From JAWKUK01 sp041398605 (GTDB taxonomy: Bacteria > Planctomycetota > UBA1135 > GCA-002686595): a stretch of 64,000 nucleotides of DNA. The position numbers and the translations under genes were made by a program. The stretch is from the NCBI GenBank assembly GCA_041398605.1, contig JAWKUK010000016.1, forward strand, positions 124,001 through 188,000. Direction: 5' to 3'. The stretch's first letter is position 1. Each line of letters opens with the position of its first letter. Under the pieces are notes generated by a model. The model worked only from the letters and a program-made list of their open reading frames with translations, had not been told where the DNA came from and made no database searches. Below are positions 58,382-64,000 of this stretch, in pieces.

Positions 58382-59626
58382 ATGCGCGCCACGACTCTAC
58401 TCCGCACCATCTTCGCCATCTACAACCTCTTCGTGGCTGGCTTCTGCTTTCAGGAGGACGGGATCGTCGTGGACGTGCGGCCACTCTGGCAGGTGCCCCG
58501 GTGTTCGACCTGCGGGATCAAGTGCCGTAGCGTCCACGATCAACGCGAGCGGAGGTGGCGACATCACGACATCTGCGGCTGGAAGACCTTCCTGCGCTAC
58601 AGCATCCGGCGCGTCAAGTGCTCGCGCTGCAGGAAGGTGACGACCGAGGCCGTCCCGTGGGCTGTACTTGACAGCGGGTTCACGCGGGCCTTCGAGGAGC
58701 GCTGTGCCTTCTACGCACAACACGCGAACCGGTCCGTCGTCAGCGAGTCCCTGCGGGTTGCCTGGACGACCGTCGGCCGCATCGTAGACCGTGTGGTCAA
58801 GCGTTGGTTGGGCCCGCTCGAGTCCCGGCTCGACGGCCTCAGGCACATCGGCATCGACGAACTGAGCGACCGGAAGCACCACGAGTACATCACGACGGTC
58901 GTTGACCACGTCAGCGGGGTCGTCGTGTGGACAGGCAAGGGAAAGAGCGCTGCGACGCTGCGCGAGTTCTTCAAGGCGCTTGGGCCCGAACGGGCTGCGA
59001 AGCTGCAATCGGTCACGATTGACATGTCCGGCGCCTTCATCGCGGCTATCGAGGAGTGCGCACCGAATGCGCGCCTCATCTTCGACCGCTTCCATGTGCA
59101 GCGACTCGTCCAATATGCGCCCGACGGGACACGACGCGACGAGATGCGTGTGGCCGAGACCAAGGACGAACGCGCTGCACTCAAAGGGACACGCTTTCCG
59201 CTTCAGAAGAGCCCGTGGAACCTCACGGACGCGGATCACCAGACGCTCGATGAGCTCCGGGAGACGAACGCGCCGCTGTACACCGCCTACCTTCTGAAGG
59301 AGATGTTTGCTGGGATCCTCGACCGCCGCCAGGTCAACGCAGCGGGAGGCCTGATCGTGAAATGGATCGCCGACGCACGCGAGAGTGGGCTTCAACACTT
59401 CGTTCGAGCGGCAAAGACGATTGAGGGTCACCTCGATGGCATCCTGGAGTACGTCCGCACTCGACTCACCAACGCAATGAACGAAGGGCTGAATGGCAAG
59501 ATCCGGACGATCACTCGTCGCGCCTACGGATTCCATTCTGCCCACTCCCTCATGGCCATGATCCACCTCTGCTGCGGCGGCGTGCATGTCACGCCGGCAT
59601 TCTCACGTCCACCAACCCGTCCCTAA
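58382..59626 (+). CDS. ISL3-family transposase
   Basis: A 414-residue DDE transposase. The N-terminal zinc-ribbon-like part has CSTCGIKCRSVHDQRERRWR and RRVKCSRCRKVTTEAVPW. An HTH follows (VSESLRVAWTTVGRIVDRVV). The DDE core has the first Asp in HIGIDELSDRK, the second in VTIDMSGAFIAAI with FDRFHVQRL, and the catalytic Glu in the NAMNEGLNGKIRTITRRAYG block near the end. The length and motifs are those of a complete ISL3 transposase, so it may be active. I chose ATG 58382 because it gives the usual N-terminus (LLRTIFAIYNLFV); the extension to 58322 is not family-like. Confidence 0.9.
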   Translation: MRATTLLRTIFAIYNLFVAGFCFQEDGIVVDVRPLWQVPRCSTCGIKCRSVHDQRERRWRHHDICGWKTFLRYSIRRVKCSRCRKVTTEAVPWAVLDSGFTRAFEERCAFYAQHANRSVVSESLRVAWTTVGRIVDRVVKRWLGPLESRLDGLRHIGIDELSDRKHHEYITTVVDHVSGVVVWTGKGKSAATLREFFKALGPERAAKLQSVTIDMSGAFIAAIEECAPNARLIFDRFHVQRLVQYAPDGTRRDEMRVAETKDERAALKGTRFPLQKSPWNLTDADHQTLDELRETNAPLYTAYLLKEMFAGILDRRQVNAAGGLIVKWIADARESGLQHFVRAAKTIEGHLDGILEYVRTRLTNAMNEGLNGKIRTITRRAYGFHSAHSLMAMIHLCCGGVHVTPAFSRPPTRP

Positions 59627-59641
59627 AACGTTAGGAGAGCC
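59615..59641 (-). repeat. ISL3 right inverted repeat
   Basis: On the plus strand ACCCGTCCCTAAAACGTTAG then GAGAGCC, the inverse of the left end. It begins within the last codons of the transposase gene. Confidence 0.85.
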
Positions 59642-59966
59642 AAAGAAGGCGAGCTCCGGCGCATGGTCGAGGCCGTCCGCGCGAGCGGCATCCCCGCGGC
59701 CCGGCACCGGAGGGGCCCTCTGTGGCCACCCGGGTGGCGTGTAACCGGCCCGCTACGGAGGTCCTGGGGGCTGCGCCGGCGCTCGTGTCTTCGCTCGCTT
59801 TCATGCCGATCCACCCCAACCGATCTTCCTTCACGCAGAATTGACGTGTGAGCAGCGAGGCCACGGAGGCCTTGCGTGAACCGCCACTCGTAGAAACGAG
59901 TGTGGCCTCAAGCGATCGTGCGGATGGTCCGATCGAGGGGGGAGTCCTGCCCTCCGAATCGGAGCC
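59642..59966. other. intergenic stretch without recognisable features
   Basis: These 325 bp lie between the ISL3 right end and the secreted gene at 59967. I see no family-like reading frame, hairpin with a long stem, or TAnnnT hexamer at leaderless distance from 59967. The sequence does not continue the IS110-end repeat broken off on the left of the element. Confidence 0.5.
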
Positions 59967-61793
59967 ATGCGCCTCATCACCCAGCTCGCACCTCGCCATG
60001 CCCAGTCGCTGCCGCTCCTGTTCGTGCTGTTTGCGCCATGCGCCGCGGCACAGTGGAGTGACGACCGTGGTGTCAACCTCATCGTTGCAACGAACCCCAT
60101 CGGAACGTCGCGCTACGTCTCCGCGGCCACCGATGACGGCGGCCTCTGGGTCGTGTGGTCCACGGAGATCAACGGCCGGTACACCACGCGCGCTCAGCGT
60201 TACGACAGCGCGGGTTACCCGCTCTTCGCTGCCGAGGGTCTCCTCGCACTTGACTCAGGTACGAACTACGCGGAGGCGGTCGATTGCGTCGTCACCGTCG
60301 ATGGTGACCTCGTCATTGCCGTGACCTCTGGCGGGGCGAGGCTGCAGCGGGTCGGTCCGGGTGGCAACCTCCTGTGGGGGCCGACGGGCCGCGCGACCCC
60401 GGTCTTCGGGTGGGAGGCTCGCTTGGTGGCCCTCGACGACGACGTGGTGCTCTTCGGGCGCGTGACAACCACGAACAGCGTGAGCGCTCAGCGCTACGAC
60501 CGCGCTGGTGCGGAGGTCTGGGGTTCCTGGGTCGCGGTGCCGGACATCTCCTGGTTCCAGTTCGACGTGGCCGCCAGCGCATCGGACATCTACGTCTCGG
60601 TCTTCGTCCCGGTATCGGGACCGACACCTTACGCCGTGGGCCTACAGCGCATCGACGGGCAGGGAGGGCTGCCGTGGGGCCCGGTCGCGCGTTTGATCAG
60701 CGGCGGCGCGCCAGCCTACGCCAATAATGGGCCGCCCAGCATCCACGCCGCGGGCGCGAACGGCGTCGTTGTGGGGTACGACATCCTGCTGCCGTTCGGG
60801 CTCACGAGCCTCTACGTGCAACGTGTCGACCCGAGCGGTGCGCAGCTCTGGGGCCCCTACGGGACACCCATCACTACGGTGACGTCCGTGCGCGACGTCT
60901 GGGACATCGCCTACGACGACCTGAGCGACGAGCTCGTCGCAGTGTGGTCGGACCGAGAGGCTGCGTTCCCCAGCTCTCCCGAGCCGTTCTCCTACCGCAT
61001 GCAGCGCCTCGACGCGCTCGGGACGCGGCGCTTCGCAGCCGAGGGCCTCGAGCTCGTCAGCTTCACCGACAATTCGACCACGGACCTCGTGGCGCTCGCC
61101 CTCGGCGCCGCTGATCCCAGCGGCACGGGGCGCACGGCACAGGTCGTCTGGAAGGACCCGATCTCGCAGATTCTGGAGGGCGGCCACGTCGACTCGCTTG
61201 GGTCCCAAGTCAGCGGTCCGATCGAGCTCGTGGACCGCTCCGAGTCGAGGTTCAACCTTCGGGTCTACGGCGCTCGTTCGGGTCAGCCGCAGGGACAAGC
61301 GCTCTGGTTAGGGCGCCCGTCGTTCTTCGGGCCTGAGACGGTCAGGGCGCAGAACTTCCGTGCGGATGGCCTGCTCGGGGGGCCCGTCGGCCTCGGCGAC
61401 GTGCGTTGCGAGGGCAGTGTCAGCTCGACCGGCGCTCGCGCCGAGCTCCGCGCGGAGGGCAGCGCCATCGCGGCGCGCAACCACTTGGCGTTGCTGGGGC
61501 GCGAGCTGCCGCCGAATCAGGTCTTCACGTTCCTCTACGCGCGGGACGGGTTGACGCCGAACCCTGGTGGTGCCGCGGGGAACTTGTGCCTCAGTCGACC
61601 GATCGGTCGCGGCTCGGTGCTGATCTCCAATGCGGCGGGCCAGGTCGCGGAGCGTGTCGATCTCGCTCAGCTTCCAGCACCCATGGGGTCGGCCTCGGTC
61701 GGCGCTGGTGAAACCTGGCACTTCCAGGGCTGGTACCGGGACACGCAGGGGAGCAGCGAGACAACGAGCGGCCTCCGAATTCGCTTCCTCTGA
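59967..61793 (+). CDS. secreted protein with repeated WG-type strands, tandem paralogue 1
   Basis: A 608-residue protein. Signal peptide: SLPLLFVLFAPCAAAQ. The mature part has repeated units with QRYD..G....W or QR.D..G...WG (AQRYDSAGYPLFAAEGLLAL; LQRIDGQGGLPWGPVARLIS; VQRVDPSGAQLWGPYGTPIT), which look like beta-propeller or beta-barrel blades. The C-terminus has LPPNQVFTFLYARDGLTPNP, LCLSRPIGRGSVLI, ETWHFQGWYRDTQG and ends IRFL, related to the module of 16943 and 30728. It shares its whole plan with the next gene, 198 bp downstream. The function is unknown; a surface role is likely. Confidence 0.8.
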   Translation: MRLITQLAPRHAQSLPLLFVLFAPCAAAQWSDDRGVNLIVATNPIGTSRYVSAATDDGGLWVVWSTEINGRYTTRAQRYDSAGYPLFAAEGLLALDSGTNYAEAVDCVVTVDGDLVIAVTSGGARLQRVGPGGNLLWGPTGRATPVFGWEARLVALDDDVVLFGRVTTTNSVSAQRYDRAGAEVWGSWVAVPDISWFQFDVAASASDIYVSVFVPVSGPTPYAVGLQRIDGQGGLPWGPVARLISGGAPAYANNGPPSIHAAGANGVVVGYDILLPFGLTSLYVQRVDPSGAQLWGPYGTPITTVTSVRDVWDIAYDDLSDELVAVWSDREAAFPSSPEPFSYRMQRLDALGTRRFAAEGLELVSFTDNSTTDLVALALGAADPSGTGRTAQVVWKDPISQILEGGHVDSLGSQVSGPIELVDRSESRFNLRVYGARSGQPQGQALWLGRPSFFGPETVRAQNFRADGLLGGPVGLGDVRCEGSVSSTGARAELRAEGSAIAARNHLALLGRELPPNQVFTFLYARDGLTPNPGGAAGNLCLSRPIGRGSVLISNAAGQVAERVDLAQLPAPMGSASVGAGETWHFQGWYRDTQGSSETTSGLRIRFL

Positions 61794-61991
61794 TCGGAGA
61801 CAGCCTGCATCCCCCCTCGCGCACCGATTCACGGCGCGCAGGGCCCATGCGATCGCGCTCGCCCGCGGACCCGCGCGCGAATGCACCCGAGCACATCGCT
61901 CGATGTCGAACGAACGCAAGAACCTGGCGTTCGCACGGCCTGCATCGAACTCCGCAGCCACCAAGCGCAACGTTTGCGCGCCTGTGACACC

Positions 61992-63824
61992 ATGCGCCTT
62001 CAACTCTATCCGGTCCCTAGTCGCTCCGCGGCGATGCCGCTCGTCTTCGCCCTGTTCGCGCCGTGCGCGCAAGCGCAATGGAGCTCCGACCCTGGCGCGA
62101 ACGTCGTGGTCGCGGTCATCGACGATAACCTCCTCACTCACTCGGTGGCACCGACGGCGGACGGCGGTTGCTGGGTCGCTTGGTCGGCGCCGGAGCTGAC
62201 GCGCACGGTGATACGTGTGCAGCGCTTCGACGCCGCCGGCTACACGGCGTTTCCGACCCAGGGTGTCACGGTGCTCGAGCTCAACACACCCTACGAGCAG
62301 CTGAAGAACATTGTGGTCACGGAGGGGGGCGACCTGGTGCTGAGCGCAACGAAGAACCACATCGATGTGCTGCAGCGCATCGACCCTGCGGGCACGCCCC
62401 TCTGGGGTCTGTCTGGGCTGCGCACCTCAGTCCCGGTGAACTTCGGTCGCATCATCGCGTTCGAGGACGACGTGGTTCTCGTAGGCTACGACTGGGGCAC
62501 CGCGACCTGCCTCGCTCAGCGCATCGCGCGGTCCGGGAGCGACGTCTGGGGATCCTGGGTGGCCCTGCCCAGCTTCGCCTACTCGGACCTCGGCCTGGCC
62601 TCCGATCCGCACGGGGTCTTCGTCGCGGGCTACGCTTCGGTTCCGACGACCCACGGCCGCGCTCTCGTGGTGCAGCGCATCGACTCACAAGGCGGCCTGC
62701 CTTGGGGGCCGGTGGGCTCCCGCGCGAGCGACCTGGCGCCCGTGGCGTACGGCGAGCGCCCTGCGATACAGGCCACGGGCACGGGGGGCGCAGTGCTCGC
62801 GTACGGGATTGAGATCGCGCTGACCCTGTCGGACATCTTCGTCCAGCGCCTCGATGCACAGGGCAGCCCGCTCTACGGTCCCTACGGCATGTCCGTGTCG
62901 AGCGTGCTCCAGGGCCGGGATGCCTTCGACCTCGAGTACGACGAGGTCAGCGACGGCGCCGTGGTCGCCTGGTGGGAGCGCGAGCTCGTGTTCCCCCCGA
63001 CCGCGACACCGACGAGCCTGCGCGTGCAGAACATCGACGCCGCCGGGACGCGGCGCTGGAGTTCCACCGGCTTGGAGCTGTCGGACGGTGGCCTCGGTAC
63101 GAACACGACGGACCTCGTCCAACTCGCGCTCGGACCCGCCGATGTCGGCGGCGCTGGGCGCACGGCGTTCGTGACCTGGGGCACCCCGGCGGACACGTCC
63201 TTGCACGGCGGACTGATCGATGCAGCCGGAGCGCTCACGGTTGGACCGACCACCGTGCACGCGGACCGCGCGTTGCCCTACGCGATTGAGGCGGAGGCCC
63301 TGCGCTCGGGTGAGCCGCAAGCCGTCATCTCCTGGTGGCGGTGGGACGCGACGACGCTCCGCTTCGAGCTGTTGATCCAGAACCTCCGCAGCGATGGCGC
63401 CATCGGCGGACCCGTCGGGCTCGGAGATTGGACCTGCGCCGGGGGGCCCAATTCGACGGGCGCGAGCGCGAAGCTGCGGGCTGAAGGCAGCGCGATCGTG
63501 GCGCGGGACCTGTTCTCGCTGCGCGCGAGCGAGCTGCCGCCGAATCAAATCGGTGTGTTCCTCTTGGCGCCCAATGGTGGCTTCTCGCCGAACCCCGGCG
63601 GCTCGCCCGGCGACCTGTGTCTCAGCCGACCGATCGGTCGCGGCACCTTGATGACCTCCGATCCGAGCGGCAGCATCGTGGACCGGGTGGACCTGACGGC
63701 AGTGCCGACACCGACGGGCACCGCGTCGGTCCTCCCAGGCGATTCCTGGCACTTCCAAGCTTGGTACCGCGAAGCGGGCGGCCAAGGCAACTACTCGGAC
63801 GGCCTGCGGGTGCGGTTCCTCTGA
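61992..63824 (+). CDS. secreted protein with repeated WG-type strands, tandem paralogue 2
   Basis: A 610-residue protein, paralogue of 59967-61793 by tandem duplication. It opens with a matching signal (MPLVFALFAPCAQAQ) and WSSDPGANVVVAVIDDN, then units such as VQRFDAAGYTAFPTQGVTVL, VQRIDSQGGLPWGPVGSRAS and VQRLDAQGSPLYGPYGMSVS. The end is LPPNQIGVFLLAPNGGFSPN, LCLSRPIGRGTLMT, DSWHFQAWYREAGG and VRFL. I chose ATG 61992 because the signal peptide follows; the 37 upstream in-frame codons are not signal-like. The copies have diverged enough that the duplication is not recent. Confidence 0.8.
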   Translation: MRLQLYPVPSRSAAMPLVFALFAPCAQAQWSSDPGANVVVAVIDDNLLTHSVAPTADGGCWVAWSAPELTRTVIRVQRFDAAGYTAFPTQGVTVLELNTPYEQLKNIVVTEGGDLVLSATKNHIDVLQRIDPAGTPLWGLSGLRTSVPVNFGRIIAFEDDVVLVGYDWGTATCLAQRIARSGSDVWGSWVALPSFAYSDLGLASDPHGVFVAGYASVPTTHGRALVVQRIDSQGGLPWGPVGSRASDLAPVAYGERPAIQATGTGGAVLAYGIEIALTLSDIFVQRLDAQGSPLYGPYGMSVSSVLQGRDAFDLEYDEVSDGAVVAWWERELVFPPTATPTSLRVQNIDAAGTRRWSSTGLELSDGGLGTNTTDLVQLALGPADVGGAGRTAFVTWGTPADTSLHGGLIDAAGALTVGPTTVHADRALPYAIEAEALRSGEPQAVISWWRWDATTLRFELLIQNLRSDGAIGGPVGLGDWTCAGGPNSTGASAKLRAEGSAIVARDLFSLRASELPPNQIGVFLLAPNGGFSPNPGGSPGDLCLSRPIGRGTLMTSDPSGSIVDRVDLTAVPTPTGTASVLPGDSWHFQAWYREAGGQGNYSDGLRVRFL

Positions 63825-63883
63825 GGGCCTCCCCGGCGGCGCGCTGGGGTCGGATCGAGCGCACGCATCTGAGAGGAGACCCC

Positions 63884-64000
63884 GTGACCGATCCAGCCTA
63901 AGAGCCTTGGCGCTTCGCCCTCGACGGCCTCACCGAGCGGTACGAGCTCGCCCCCCGGGCGATCCCTGGAGCGCGGCTGATCGCGGCGTTCCTCGTCGTC
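63884..64000 (+). pseudogene. gene start with a stop at codon 6, continues beyond window
   Basis: GAGAGGAGA, a strong ribosome-binding site, lies 5 nt before GTG 63884, which begins MTDPA and then meets TAA (63899-63901). The same frame continues without a stop to the window end: EPWRFALDGLTERYELAPRA, IPGARLIAAFLVV, with the high GC3 of genes here. Either one nonsense change disabled the gene, the read is wrong, or the real start lies outside the window. The family cannot be judged from 38 codons. Confidence 0.45.

Larger units (their letters stand above)
58227..59641. mobile_element. ISL3-family insertion sequence, apparently intact
   Basis: A 1415-bp element bounded by 27-bp imperfect inverted repeats (58227-58253 and 59615-59641), both showing GGCTCTCCT and TTTAGGGACGGGT. 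One intact transposase gene fills it. The 8 bases on each side (GGCACACC left, AAAGAAGG right) do not match, so no target duplication is visible. The left end abuts the IS110-end repeat exactly where the similarity to 41602 ends. Confidence 0.85.

Noticed and set aside
1..64000. tRNA, rRNA or replication-origin features
   Set aside because: I saw no cloverleaf with a T-loop motif, no rRNA core sequence and no DnaA-box cluster.

Overview
The window is very GC-rich and densely coding. Its content points to a member of the Planctomycetota, which is an inference from gene content because no rRNA marker is present. The signs are repeated pairs of ECF-type sigma factors with membrane-anchored Ser/Thr protein kinases (TPR or WD40-like C-termini), several large secreted proteins sharing a C-terminal module, formylglycine-type sulfatases, a PhoD phosphatase, and sigma factors fused to carboxypeptidase-regulatory-like ectodomains.

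Layout. 1-5.3 kb: a truncated sigma factor, a sigma/kinase pair and a secreted protein. 5.4-7.9 kb: a sigma factor fused through a membrane helix to an extracytoplasmic region. 8.2-10.6 kb: a nuclease/DUF2075 helicase/S24 protease fusion with a LexA-like Ala-Gly cleavage site. 10.7-11.2 kb: a broken HAF-repeat secreted gene. 11.2-14.2 kb: a minus-strand sigma/kinase pair. 14.7-16.0 kb: a secreted protein with a GyrI-like end. 16.1-16.5 kb: IS91 debris. 16.9-33.2 kb: two related sets of secreted protein, sigma factor and WD40-like kinase. Their sigma-kinase parts face each other across 2 kb of IS256 and IS91 remnants. 33.5-41.0 kb: a secreted protein, a PhoD phosphatase, an IS66 scrap and a 1436-residue double sulfatase. 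41.3-41.9 kb: an IS110-end repeat and a secreted-protein tail. 41.9-44.7 kb: a second sigma/ectodomain fusion. 45-46.3 kb: IS91 debris, a small membrane protein and a disrupted small gene. 46.3-53.2 kb: kinase, sigma, nucleotidyltransferase remnant and kinase, all minus strand. 53.4-55.6 kb: a ParA-like ATPase, patatin and FHA operon on the plus strand. 55.6-58.2 kb: decayed genes, a small intact gene and an IS110 remnant. 58.2-59.6 kb: an intact ISL3-family element. 60-63.8 kb: two tandem secreted paralogues. 63.9 kb to the end: a gene with a stop at codon 6.

How the genes fit together. The dominant theme is signal transduction: kinases carry cytoplasmic catalytic domains and putative extracytoplasmic repeat domains, and each is paired with a sigma factor. 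The FHA protein could read kinase output and act on the patatin. Several sigma-type genes have a TAnnnT hexamer 6-10 nt before the start codon, which suggests leaderless transcripts. The most notable single gene is the nuclease-helicase joined to a LexA-type autoprotease (8208-10589). The most notable operon is ParA-patatin-FHA. I saw no tRNA, rRNA or CRISPR array.
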